Below the pieces are notes generated by a model that was not told the origin of the DNA, made no database searches, and was given only the letters and a program-made list of their open reading frames with translations. Made by a program: the position numbers and the translations under genes. A stretch of DNA of 64,000 bases from Apodemus sylvaticus. Lineage: Eukaryota; Chordata; Mammalia; Rodentia; Muridae. Position 1 is the first letter of the stretch, and each line of letters begins with the position of its first letter. The DNA is taken from positions 178,140,078-178,204,077 of the forward strand of contig NC_067472.1 of assembly GCF_947179515.1 (NCBI RefSeq). Reading direction: 5' to 3'. Positions 1-9,668 of this stretch are shown in pieces.

Positions 1-76
1 GAGATACATTAAAGTAAAAATCTTCTATACTCACTACTCACCCAACTTGGAATAGCTATGTGACTAGACTTGAAGT

Positions 77-275
77 TTTTTTGTTAGTGCTGTTTGTTTT
101 TTGTTTGTTTGTTTGATTTGTTGGTTAGTTTTTTGTTTCTTGTTTTCGACAAGGTTTCTCTGTGTAGCCGTGGCTGTCCTGGAACTCACTCTGTCACTCT
201 GTAGACCAGGCTGGCCTTGAGCTGGCCTCTACCTTATAAGTGCTGGGATTAAGGGAGTGTGCCACCGATCCTGAA
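77..275 (-). mobile_element. B1 SINE, reverse orientation
   Basis: A T/TTG-rich stretch (complement of the A-tail) is followed by the reverse B1 body: AAGGTTTCTCTGTGTAGCC, TGTCCTGGAACTCACTC and CCAGGCTGGCC are all readable. About 12 bases of the body near 'CACTCTGTAGACC' are locally duplicated. The 7SL-derived end lies at the right. Old and diverged. Confidence 0.85.
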
Positions 276-539
276 GATTCTATTTTATTTTATCTTTATT
301 TTTTGGTGTTTTTTTTTTTAAACCTAAATATAAGAAATTCTCCTGCAGAAACTAATTGAGTTCCCTAAAATTCAATTTTGACAATTTCTTCTCAGAATGG
401 ATGTCAGGCTCTGAGCTCAACTCCACCAGGCATTGTGTAACCTGTGCTCCTGACTGGGTATAAACCAAGTAACTCTTACAGCTTTCCTCTTTAGGTTTGT
501 GAAAGCTCTCCATACTAACATGGAGTCACCTATGTGAAA

Positions 540-1050
540 CGTTAATACAGTTCCTTGTGCTGTGGTGACCCCCTGTATTAGTCAGGTTTCTCTAGAGTCA
601 CAGAACGTCTGGGTAGTCTCTATATAGTTAGGAATTTGCTGATGGTTTGCAGCCTAAAATCCAACTCCTGATCGTCAGCAGCTGTGAGTGAAAGCCAAGG
701 ATCTCAAAGTTGCTCAGTCCCACGAGGCAAGCAGATGAAGAAGAGTGAGTCTTCCTTCTTCCAACATCCTTATGTAGTTCTCCAGCAGAAGGTGTGGCCC
801 ATATTAAAGGTGTGTGCCACCACGCCTGGATCTGGGACTTGCTTTGTCCCAGACCACTTGATCTCAGAGATCTCCCTGTCTTACTCTTTTGGGACTCATA
901 GCCACTATGCCTTAAGATCTCCAAGCCAAGATCCAGGTCAGAGTTCATTCCAGATATAGTCAAGTTGACAACCAGGAATAGCCACTACACAGGATATCTG
1001 GTAGGCGACCCCAAAGGCGACCCCAACAGTCCACAGGTTGAGAACTGCTA
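540..1050. mobile_element. URR1-type hAT-Charlie DNA element, split by an MT LTR
   Basis: Left of the LTR lies 'cagttccttgtgctgtggtg' followed by C5; right of it lies 'ggcgaccccaa' and 'cacaggttgagaactgct'. Both resemble the murine URR1 repeat, whose end reads CAGTGGTTCTCAACCTGTGG on the other strand. The middle of the element seems missing. The family name is from memory and the borders are approximate. Confidence 0.5.
574..989 (-). mobile_element. MT-family (ERVL-MaLR) solo LTR, reverse
   Basis: A 416-base unit starts TGTATTAGTCAGG and ends GGAATAGCCACTACA, giving the TG...CA ends of an LTR. Internal segments such as 'CTCCAGCAGAAGGTGTGGCCC' (in reverse) and 'GATATAGTCAAGTTGACAACC' fit the mouse MT LTR. 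No internal retroviral sequence adjoins it, so it is a solo LTR. No clear 5-base target duplication is visible. Confidence 0.75.
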
Positions 1051-1174
1051 TCCTATCATCTGGGAGAGATTTCCTGGGGCTCTAGCCCTAAGTCGCTTCA
1101 TTTTATAAAGTCAGGTGTTTTCAATGAAGCTTATTGTGAACAACAAATGACACTTTTTGATGTTTTCCTGGAAG

Positions 1175-1177
<3 letters not shown>

Positions 1178-1227
<50 letters not shown>
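1178..1227. repeat. (AG)n dinucleotide repeat
   Basis: About 25 uninterrupted AG units. Probably length-variable between strains. Confidence 0.97.
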
Positions 1228-1230
<3 letters not shown>

Positions 1231-1984
1231 TTTTTGCTGAAACGCTCAAACAGAGGATGTTTTCCAGAAGCAGATGCTTGAGAGGGTGCTCGACGGCGGC
1301 GGCGGCGGAGGCGGCATTTGGAAAGAGTCTACATAGAACCCCGTCGACAGTGAAAGGATGTTCTTGTGTTGCTGTGACTTGCCCAGCTTTGCTCAACTTG
1401 TGCCTTCGCTGGTCTTCACTTTGTAAAGAGAAATGCGCCTAAGAATTCGTGGGATTCCAGCTGCTTCCTTGCTGACGCTTGCCTTGTGCTTTCTACTGGA
1501 CTGAGCCACTGCTACCGATTTGTGCTTGGTGTTTGGTTTTGGACTGGGCTGCTGATATCCTCACCACAAAGACTGGAATTGTCCCCCAAACAACTACTTC
1601 TAAACAGGTCCACATCTCCCTTTTCCTGTTAACCTTCTCTTCCCCCCCCCCCCCACTTCTGGTCAGTGGGCTAGAAGGGAGGTTGAAGTGTACAGGAACC
1701 CTAAATAAAGTAGGTTTAGAGAAAAGTCTAAGTCTACATGTTTATTATTCATAAACTCTGAGTAGGGGGTAATAAAGACAGAGGTAGACACAGACAAGAC
1801 ATTTTTAGGTCAGGGACCTTGAGTAAAACAGTTTTGATTTCTGTCCTTGACCAGTGTTAGGTTCCTATGTGCCCTTTGAGACAATCGCCACTCTTAAGAA
1901 AGCTGTTTCCACAGTCTAAAGAAATCAGTCCTCTCCTGCTGCAGCTTTCTCCCTGGGACAGAGTTAAGATACTGTCTGGTAGGT
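1228..1984. other. Unresolved segment with a GGC run and poly(A)-signal-like motifs
   Basis: Contains a (CGG)n-like run at 1291-1314, two GTCGAC/CTCGAC sites nearby, a C10 tract near 1645, and AATAAA motifs near 1705 and 1770. No protein or splice pattern is convincing. The ordered mix of GC-rich 5' part and AATAAA 3' part would suit a decayed LTR, but I cannot name a family. Confidence 0.3.
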
Positions 1985-2168
1985 TTCAACAGATGGCTCA
2001 GAGGTTAAGAGCACTGTCCACTCTTCCAGAAGACCCAGGTTCAATTCCCAGCACCCACATGGCAGCTCACAGATGTATGTAACTCCAGTTCCAGAGCTTC
2101 TGACACCCTCCCACAGACAGACATGCAGGCCAAACACCAACATACATAAAATAAATGGATTAAAAAAG
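1985..2168 (+). mobile_element. B3-type tRNA-derived SINE
   Basis: Shows the tRNA-like head (AGATGGCTCAGAGGTTAAG, GGTTCAATTCCCAGCACCC as box B) and the B3 body (CTCCAGTTCCAGAGCTTCTG, AGACATGCAGGC), with an AATAAA-type 3' end. Confidence 0.88.
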
Positions 2169-2343
2169 GAGAAGTTGTCTGTCTATGTCCTGGCCTAAAA
2201 GCAACCCTTGATCTCTCTCCCAGACTAAACCAAGGGGTGAGGGTTTCCCAACACCCATGGAAACAATGTAAAGCCAGGTTTCCCTTTTTGCAGGGGATTT
2301 CTCAAAAGGCCCTCCTCTGTACTGGGCTAGCCCTATCTCCACC

Positions 2344-2757
2344 ATGACAGCTCACTCTGTTTCTATCTCTCTTTATTTATCTCTCTCCCCCTCTCTCTAC
2401 TCTCCCCTATCTCTGTCTCTCTCTCTCTCTCTGTATCTCTCTTCTTCTCTCCCCCTCTCTGTCTTCTCTCTCTGTATCTCTGTCTCTCTCCTCCTCTCCC
2501 TCTCTTTTCCTTTTCTCTTCCTCCCCCTCTCCCTCCCCCTTTCTCTTCCTCCCCTCTCTCCTTCCCTCTTCCCTCTGTCTCTCTGTCTCTGTCGCCCTCT
2601 CTCTCCCTTCTCTCCCATGTCTCCCTCTCTCTGTATCTCCCCCTCCCCCTCTTTCTGTCTCTTTTCCTCCTCTGTCCTCTCTTTGTCTCTCCCTAGCTCC
2701 CCCTCTCTCCCTCTTTCTCTGTCTCTGCCCCACCCCTACTCTTATTCTCACTCACAA
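2344..2757. repeat. Polypyrimidine (CT-rich) tract, ~0.4 kb
   Basis: Nearly pure C/T on the + strand for about 410 bases, mostly TCTC, CCCTC and TGTCTC units. It ends at 'actcacaataaagtgccc', so it may be part of an LTR-like element with a poly(A) signal. Open frames across it on both strands are low-complexity artefacts. Confidence 0.9.
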
Positions 2758-2858
2758 TAAAGTGCCCCTCTAGGTTTTAAACAAAAGCCTCTCTTTCTCT
2801 TCAGTCTCTGTTATGTCACTTTTAATATGTTGCACCTCTTCTTTCCTTTAAAAGTTTG

Positions 2859-2910
2859 TATTTTATTTTATTTTATTTTATTTTATTTTATTTTATTTTA
2901 TTTTATTTTT
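2859..2910. repeat. (TTTTA)n pentanucleotide repeat
   Basis: About ten TTTTA units, probably grown from the A-tail complement of the reverse SINE immediately to the right. Confidence 0.95.
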
Positions 2911-3045
2911 ACTTGTATTGGTGTTTTAGCCTGCATGTGCACCACGTGCCTGCAGGGCCCACTGAAGCCAGAAGAGGGCATCAGATGCCCTGGAACTGGC
3001 TTACAGGGATTTGTGAGCAGCAGCAAGAAACAATGTGGACCCTCT
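2911..3045 (-). mobile_element. B3/B2-type SINE, reverse, truncated
   Basis: Reads 'ccagaagagggcatcagatg' and 'ccctggaactggcttacagg', the reverse of the B3 body. The tRNA-like head is missing. Confidence 0.75.
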
Positions 3046-3060
3046 GCAAAAGCAGCCAGT

Positions 3061-3225
3061 GGTCGGCTGTGATGGTGCACACCCTTGATCCCAGCACTCA
3101 GGCAGAGGCAGGAGAATCTATCTCTGTGAGTTCGAGGCCAGCCTGGTCTACCTATGAGCTCCAGGACAGCCAGGATACTACATAGAGATACTTTGTCTCA
3201 AACAACAAAGCAAAACAGAAAAGAA
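3061..3225 (+). mobile_element. B1 SINE
   Basis: Diverged B1: 'gatcccagcactcaggcag', 'gaggccagcctggtctac' and 'ccaggacagcc' are readable, followed by an A-rich tail. Confidence 0.85.
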
Positions 3226-3762
3226 AAGCAGCCTGGATTCCCTGTCCTGTCTCCTGGATACCAGAGTCTGGCTGTATGGACCGGTGACCAGAGGCGCTCT
3301 GTGCTCTTTCCAGCTACTGAGTGGCTGAGAGTAAACCACTGTTGAGTGATTTGGATTCAGATCCTGGCATGAATGAAGCCTGGTTTTTGCTCATTTGTTT
3401 TGTTTTCTCAGACTCTGCAGATGCCAGTATTGTAAGGAATCCTTTGAAAAGTTAATACTCATATGCACACTAACAATGCTCTTTGGGAAACAGAACACAG
3501 GGCTACATAGCAGCTCAGTCAGGAATGGAAGATATTCTAAAGGCACACCTGACCTTCCCTTTGGCTGTCACACTGTGATCCCCAAGTCATTGAGTTTTCC
3601 ATTTCTTGGCTACTGTGAAGAAAGTGGCAGTGGAGGTGGATGGCAGCCATCACTGTAGTGGCCCCTGTCCTGTACCTCTTCTTTCTAATGCTCTCCCTCC
3701 TGACAGCTGGTCATGGCTTCAGGCAAGGCCCTTTTTACTAAGAACCCTCACTCTCAAAAAGG

Positions 3763-3763
<1 letters not shown>
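3226..3763. other. Unique-looking intergenic DNA
   Basis: I see no repeat, exon or conserved-looking open frame here. Confidence 0.4.

Positions 3764-3806
<43 letters not shown>
3764..3806. repeat. (AT)n repeat
   Basis: About 21 AT units. Confidence 0.96.
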
Positions 3807-3809
<3 letters not shown>

Positions 3810-3845
3810 TCCTTTCTTACATGAGCCAATTGTTGGGCTTTCTTT

Positions 3846-3847
<2 letters not shown>

Positions 3848-3903
<56 letters not shown>

Positions 3904-3919
3904 TTCTCTCCTCTCTCTG
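3848..3919. repeat. (TC)n repeat
   Basis: TC units with a few TTTC interruptions, then a wider CT-rich tail to about 3950. Confidence 0.95.
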
Positions 3920-3944
3920 TCTTTTCTTCCTCCTCCTTCTCCTC

Positions 3945-4120
3945 CTTTTTTTTGATTTATTTTATGTAAGTACACCGTAGCTGTCTTCAGACAGACCAGA
4001 AGAGGGAGTCAGATCCCATTATAGACCGTTGTGAGCCACCATGTGGTTGCTGGGATTTGAACTCAGGACCCTCAGAAGAGCAGCCAGTACTCTTAACCAC
4101 TGAGCTATCTCTCCAGCCCC
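3945..4120 (-). mobile_element. B2 SINE, reverse
   Basis: Reverse B2 near full length: 'agtacaccgtagctgtcttc', 'ccaccatgtggttgctggga' and 'ctgagctatctctccagccc' (the tRNA-like head complement) are clear. Confidence 0.93.
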
Positions 4121-4128
4121 TTTCTCCT

Positions 4129-4139
4129 CCTTTTAAGAC

Positions 4140-4189
<50 letters not shown>

Positions 4190-4308
4190 CCCTCCATGTC
4201 CTGGAACTCACCACGTAGGCCAGTCTGGCCTGAAACTCACAGAGCTCTCTGCCTGCCTCTGCCTCCTGAGTGCCGCTATTAAAGGCATGTGCCGCCGTGC
4301 CTGGTTTC
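4129..4308 (-). mobile_element. B1 SINE, reverse, with an internal (TG)n expansion
   Basis: The start 'aagacaggat' and the later 'gtagccctccatgtcctgga' are parts of one reverse B1, but the 'tttctctgtgtag' part between them has become a ~43-base TG run at 4145-4187. The right part ends 'ggcatgtgccgccgtgcctgg'. Confidence 0.82.
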
Positions 4309-4514
4309 TTTCCCTTTTCTTATAGTTAATAACTAGAGGCAACCTTGGTTCTGTGGATAGTTCTGTCCTTACTGGAGGCCAGCAATGCCAGAAGTGTTTG
4401 AGAAGCACTGATTTGGGTTCTGAATTCTTTTCTTGCTTGCTAGTTTTCTTTATCTTTCTTTTTTTTCTTCTCGCTGGGGGCGGGGGTGGGGGGAACCTCC
4501 TTCCTGGTGCGGAA

Positions 4515-4697
4515 AGCTTAAGATGTATTTGTTTTATGTATGTGAGCACAATATCACTCTCTTCAGACACACCAGAAGAGGGCATCAGATCTCATTCTAG
4601 ATGGTTGTGAACCATCATGTGGTTGCTGGGATTTGAACTCAGAACGTCTGGAAGAGCGGTCAGTGCTCTTAACCGCTGAGCCATCTCTCCAGCCCAT
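4515..4697 (-). mobile_element. B2 SINE, reverse
   Basis: Reads 'ccagaagagggcatcagatc', 'catcatgtggttgctgggat' and 'gagccatctctccagccc'. Near full length. Confidence 0.92.
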
Positions 4698-4724
4698 CTT
4701 TGTTTCGGAAAATATTAAAAATCA

Positions 4725-5215
4725 ATCCTGCCATCTCTCCCACCACACCAGGCCGCAGCACCATGTCCTGGCAGGACTCTGCTTGGTGTGTTTTTGCCCC
4801 CACCGCTGAGCTCTTCTCTCCCAGCTAACGCCCACAACATCCCAGCTGTGTTCCCTCTCTGCCATCAGCAGATCCATATTCCAGTGACCAAGTAAATCCA
4901 AACTCTTAAAGCTTAATAGCTAACCAATTAGATTTATGTATCAATAGAATCACAATTTACAAGCTGCCAATACAATAATTTAAGAGCCAAGTGATAATGG
5001 TAAAAGCTTTATCCAATATTTCTAACCTTATGAAAACTTAACTATTTGTGACTAGTAAATACAACACAGGTCCACATCTGAAGTCATCTCTGACCCTGCC
5101 TTTCTCCTCCTGCAAACTCTGTGACTCCCTAACTCCGAGCTGTTTCACTTTTCCTGTCCAATCACAGGCCTTCCACTGCCCTAATATGACTGGACATGGA
5201 AAATCCTGCAACACT
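4725..5215 (-). mobile_element. LTR-like repeat, copy 1 of an inverted pair
   Basis: Matches, in opposite orientation, the unit at about 39,170-39,660: shared blocks include 'gtgttccctctctgccat', 'actcttaaagcttaat' and 'tgtccaatcacag'. It also has LTR-like composition. I cannot assign the family. Orientation is given relative to the other copy. Confidence 0.6.
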
Positions 5216-5221
5216 TCTTTC

Positions 5222-5241
5222 TTTCTTTTTAAAAAATAATT

Positions 5242-5314
<73 letters not shown>

Positions 5315-5478
5315 TGCATATGATTGCAGCCCCAGTGGAGGCCAGAAGAGGGTATTGGATCCTTGGAGCTGCAGTGACTGGCAGTTGTGAGCTGCCCAAC
5401 GTGGGTGCTGGAACTGAACTCGGGTCCTCTGCAAGATCAGCACATATTCTTAATTGTTAAGCTATGGCTTCAGTCCCC
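5222..5478 (-). mobile_element. B3-type SINE, reverse, with (TC)n(TG)n expanded tail
   Basis: The body 'ccagaagagggtattggatc', 'tgggtgctggaactgaactc' is a diverged reverse B3. Its tail side carries (TC)n at 5244-5282 running directly into (TG)n at 5283-5310. Confidence 0.8.
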
Positions 5479-5524
5479 TATTTATTATTTCCTTCCTCTT
5501 CTAGCTTTTTTTTTCTCAATTAGT

Positions 5525-5530
5525 GCATGT

Positions 5531-5597
<67 letters not shown>

Positions 5598-5733
5598 CTA
5601 CGTGTGTGGCAGTTTGAAAACAACTTGAAGGCATTGGTTCTTCCTTTCCACCATCTAAGAGCTGGGGAGCAAAGTCACATCATCAGGTTTGGCAGCACAC
5701 ACTTTTACCCTCTGGGCCATGTTGGCAGCCCCG
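5525..5733 (-). mobile_element. B4-type SINE, reverse, with (TG)n(GA)n
   Basis: (TG)n at 5527-5553 passes into (GA)n at 5554-5594, followed by 'ttccaccatctaagagctgg' and 'catcaggtttggcagca', which fit the reverse of the B4-type tRNA-derived SINE. Confidence 0.65.
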
Positions 5734-6824
5734 CTCATTACCACCTTTCTTAGTGAAGCTGGCTGGCAGTCATGTGAGAGGGTGTGGCCAGCAGTCCAGT
5801 CTAGACACCAGGACGGAAAGGCGCATGAGCGTCCCATGTGCGAGACAACTGGACTAGCCAGGAGTAAACATTGGGGGCAGCCTCCCGGCCTTTGCTCCCC
5901 AGGAGCTCCACCTGCTTCCTTCTCTTAAGCTCTCAACTATGAGCCTAGGATGACGAGCTCCTTTCGGAAAAACCCACCCTCCCCAGTGTCCCTGAAACTC
6001 ATTCTTCAAGTCCCTGAGACAAAGGACCCAGAAGCTTTGGGACTGGGGAGGCTGTGAAGGCCCTTGGTTTTCCAGGGCCCAGCCACTGAGCTACTGCTCA
6101 CCCAGGACAAGAAAGTTCTCAGAGACCTCTGCTCTGCCCTTCATCAGGAGAGGGGACGAAGGCAAACCTCTTTCACATGCTCCTGTTACTAGAGAATCCA
6201 GTGTTCTCTTTTGAGAGTTTTAGTCTCATGAATAAGAGAAGAGTTTAAAAATGGACTCAGAAGGGAGCTCAAGGGCGACTTTATCAGAGTTTGAGAGGAT
6301 AAAAGAAAGCGGCAGCTGAAAGACTCCCGAATCCTGGGAAATCTCCACTCAAGTCTTGGGATAGGATGATGCCCCAAAAAATTCACAAGAGACTGTTCTT
6401 GGTGCAAATACAAGAGGTTTAATTCTTCAGTGCACTGGGCTGCTCCCATGCCCCAAGCAAGGACAGAGGAGTTCGACCGACCCGAGCAGCTGCCACTGGG
6501 GGTTTATAAGAAACAGGCCATAAAGAAAAAGGGGAGGGGATGCTTAGGATGTGATCTATGTCATAAGGAATGGGGAGATCAGTGGCAATTCATGGCTCAG
6601 CGGAAGGTTACAGGTTATCTGGGCAAACACAGTTACTCTGAGTGGGGATGGGTCCTTGAAGCAAGGAGGGAGTGTGGAGGGAGTGCCGGCCTTTGAAGCC
6701 AAGGAGATGGGAGTGCTATCTTAAGGTTGACAGTTTTCTAATTTGCACTGTATCTAGGCTAATTGCTAGTGGTCTCTCACAGGAAGAGGGGAAACAAAGT
6801 TATGCCTTCAAAGTTTTATTATAT
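5734..6824. other. Gene-free intergenic DNA, no clear repeat
   Basis: No gene or confident repeat recognised. The section 6380-6800, with 'ggggtttataagaaacaggc' and 'gccataaagaaaaagggg', has an LTR-like feel but no family could be assigned. Confidence 0.35.
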
Positions 6825-6948
6825 CTATCACCCATCTCTCCTATCTATCTATCTATCTACCATCTATTAACCTACCTCTATCATCTGTCTGTCTGTCTAT
6901 CATCTATCATTTATCTACCTATCATCTATCTATCTACCTATCTCTCAC
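6825..6948. repeat. Imperfect (ATCT)n/(GTCT)n tetranucleotide repeat
   Basis: ATCT, CTAC and TGTC units alternate over about 120 bases. Confidence 0.92.
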
Positions 6949-6951
6949 TCA

Positions 6952-7080
6952 GGTATGTGTATATGTGTTTGTGTGTGTGCGCGCACGCGAGCATGCGTGA
7001 ATGCCATGACACTTGTATGGAGGTCAGAGACTGGAGACTAAGTATAGGAGTCAGTTCTCTCCTTTCACTATGTGGAAGTT
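6952..7080 (-). mobile_element. B4-type SINE fragment, reverse
   Basis: TG-rich start, then 'tggaggtcagagactggaga' and 'gtcagttctctcctttcac', the reverse of the B4-type 3' part. The tRNA-like head is missing. Confidence 0.6.
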
Positions 7081-7488
7081 TGAGGACAATTTTATTATAG
7101 TTTATGAGAAAAACCACAAGACAGGTGAGCTGTAATCCTGACAGCTGTCAGGAGGAGGGGGAGGAAGAGGGAAAGCCACACCGGCTGTGATCATGGAGGG
7201 CAAGGTGGCGTGTAGCTTCAGAAAGAAGAAGTAAGAAAGCCCAGAACACGGGGAAGGCACGCCTAGGCTCTGGCCAGTATCTAAAAGTTAGAAGAAGATT
7301 TAAAAAAAAATGAAGAAAAAAGAAAAAATCTGAAATGTAGGGCAGACAGACTCTGCAAGCAACCACACAGAAGTGTGCTCTCTGGGGAGGTTCTCACAAG
7401 TGTTGAGATGACAGGTGTGTGCCACACACTTGGTTTGTGGGCTTCTAGGGTGGCTTAGGGTTTTTGTGGTTGTACTAAACACCATGAT
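7081..7488. other. Gene-free intergenic DNA
   Basis: No gene or repeat recognised, apart from a short A-rich stretch at 7300-7330. Confidence 0.35.
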
Positions 7489-7542
7489 TGTCTTACTTAG
7501 ACTTTCTATTGCTGTGAAGAGACACCATGACTGACCATAGAA

Positions 7543-7735
7543 GCACTTGTTTTGTTTTGTTTTGTTTTGTTTTGGTTTGGTTTGGTTTGGTTTGGTTTTG
7601 AGACAGGTCTCTGTGTAGTCCTGGCTGTTCTGAAACTTGCTCTGTTGACCAATCTGGCTTTGAACTCATAGAGCTCTGCCTGTCTCTGCCTCCTAAGTGC
7701 TGAGATTAAAGGCATACACCACCACTCCTCTCGCA
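7543..7735 (-). mobile_element. B1 SINE, reverse, inside ORR1
   Basis: (TTTTG)n/(GGTTT)n tail complement, then 'gagacaggtctctgtgtagt' and the reverse B1 body. It is flanked by the 9-base target duplication ACCATAGAA at 7534-7542 and 7736-7744, which shows that it jumped into the older ORR1 copy. Confidence 0.92.
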
Positions 7736-7816
7736 ACCATAGAAACTCTTATAAAGGAAAACATTTAATTGGGTCTGGCTTACAGTTTTGAGGTTTAGTT
7801 TATTATCTTCATTGTC

Positions 7817-8041
7817 CTGGTTGGTTTTGTGTGTCAACTTGATACAAGCTAGGGTCATCGGGGAGGATGGAGCCTCAGCTGAGGAAATGCCTCCATGAAA
7901 TCCAGCTATAAAGCATTTCCTCCATTAGTGATGAATGGGGGAGGGCCCAGCCCATCATGGGTGGAGCCATCCCTGGACGGGGGTGGGGTGGAGTGGGGTC
8001 CTGGGTTCTATAAGAAAGAAGACTGAGCAAGCCAAGGAGAG
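7817..8041 (+). mobile_element. MaLR-like LTR fragment inside ORR1
   Basis: 'ctggttggttttgtgtgtca' and 'cttgatacaagctag' begin a ~225-base piece that includes 'gggttctataagaaag' and 'actgagcaagcc'. It belongs to the same murine LTR-like family as 32,590-32,960. The exact family name is uncertain. Confidence 0.55.
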
Positions 8042-8272
8042 CACAGCAGGAAGCAGGGCAGCATTCAGACAGACATGGTACTGGAAAGGTAGCTGAGAGT
8101 TCCACATCTGGATGGGCAAGCAGCAGGAAGAGTGACTCTGGGCTTGGCTTGAGCATCTGAAACCTCAAAGCCCACCCCGCAGTGACATACTTCCTCCAAT
8201 AAGGCCATACATCCTAACAGTGCCACTCCCTATGGGCTTATGGGAGCCATTTTCCTTCAAACCGCTACAGTG

Positions 8273-9204
8273 ACCAAAAGCAACCTGAGGTGGAAAGGGT
8301 TTGTTGGGTTAGCTGTTCACCTGAAGTGAAGTCCTCCCACCACACAGTTCTAAGAAAAGGTTTATTTAGAAGAGATAAAACCCACAGCTCCCATTTGATA
8401 TCCCCACCTTCCAGCCAGGACACAAGCAGGAACATGTCTGGCCTCTCTGTCTGAGGACAAAAACAGAAGTGCCTCTTTCAGGGTTCTGGTCTCCAGATCT
8501 GTCCAACCAATTTCTATCTGTGCCCTCACAGAAAAATACAGTTCATACCTCAAAGGGGATATGAGATAGCTTATTCTGGAGGTAAATATATGAGTGACCT
8601 TGCCTCAAGAAACATGGGTTTAGACTACACCAGATTCCATGTTCCAACTGAAAGCAATTTTATGACGTTTTTATAGTCCTAGAACAAAGAAAATCAGAAA
8701 TGAATATGTCAAATGCAATTGGTGGATGTTTGACGTAAGCAGATCATATAGTAAAGCAATGATCTGTGCTGTAGGCCTCACGTGATGTCTGATAACACTC
8801 TTGGTTCTGGGTAGAAATTAGCCCTGGGCTGACTTAGTACATTTCAGAAGCTTTCCTGGAGAATCAAAAAGATGTTCTGTCAGACTCAGACCCTAGGAAA
8901 TGAGTGTGGTTACAAAAGGGGCTAAAGACAGCCTAGGAAAGTTTAGTCCTGGCTTTGCATCATTCCAATGCTCTACAACTACCGAGTTCTGATTGTCTGC
9001 AATTGGTGCAACGGAGGCATGGCTGGCTCCACACCACACTGGCCCCAGCAGCTGCCTGAGGAATTCTTTTCAGAGATCTTCAACCAGACAAATCTGCGAT
9101 CTGATAAGGAGGTATCCTACTCAGGGAATGGAGATTTTCATTTAATAATCCACATCTTCTGGGGAGAATATTGTCCTTCCATGCAGAGTACCTGTGTTTA
9201 AACC
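8273..9204. other. Gene-free intergenic DNA
   Basis: Nearly a kilobase with no repeat or exon that I can recognise. Open frames here are short and have no family resemblance. Confidence 0.4.
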
Positions 9205-9392
9205 CCTTTTGTTGTTGTTGTTGTTGTTGTTGCTCTTGTTTTGGCTTGTTTTTCCCAAGACAGGGTTTCTCTGTGTAGCCCTGGCTGTCCTGGAACTCAC
9301 TCTGTGGACCAGGCTGGCCTTGAACTCAGAGATCTGCCTGCCTCTGCCTCCTGAGTGCTGGGGTTAAAGGTGTATGCCACCACTGCCTAGTG
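9205..9392 (-). mobile_element. B1 SINE, reverse
   Basis: (TTG)n tail complement at 9209-9231, then 'agacagggtttctctgtgta' through 'gtatgccaccactgccta'. Complete and well preserved. Confidence 0.95.
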
Positions 9393-9510
9393 TCAGGTAG
9401 AGTTTTGAGGAGGATTGTCTTTTTGAGAGGGAGTACGCAAACTTATGGATCATTTTGAACCTAGCTAAGTATAAATTGTTGCTTTTAACATCTTATTTAA
9501 AATTTTGTAT

Positions 9511-9668
9511 AGGGTCTAGAGAGGTGGCTTAGCAGTTATAAGCACGGGCCATTCTTTCGGAAGACCTGAGGTACAATTTCCAGCACCATATAGCAACTCA
9601 CGACTGTCTAGAATCCTAGTTCCAGGGACATCTGAGCATCCTCTTCTGGGAGCACTGCACACTAGTGG
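9511..9668 (+). mobile_element. B3-type SINE
   Basis: Diverged tRNA-like head 'agaggtggcttagcagttat', then 'ctagttccagggacatctga' and a short CT/TG-rich tail. Confidence 0.75.

Larger units (their letters stand above)
7489..8272 (-). mobile_element. ORR1 (ERVL-MaLR) LTR, reverse, with two nested insertions
   Basis: Starts TGTCTTACTTAGAC with 'gctgtgaagagacaccatga', resumes at 7745 with 'ctcttataaaggaaaacatt', and again from about 8042 ('cagacatggtactgga') to 'actccctatgggcttatggg' and 'ttcaaaccgcta'. This is the ORR1 LTR read backwards, broken by a B1 and by a MaLR-like piece. Confidence 0.8.

Noticed and set aside
2344..2760. Ser/Leu/Pro-rich and Arg/Glu-rich open frames on both strands
   Set aside because: Products of the CT/GA low-complexity tract, open in several frames at once.
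8968..9201. 77-codon open frame in the intergenic region
   Set aside because: No family resemblance and no exon signals; it ends where a B1 begins.
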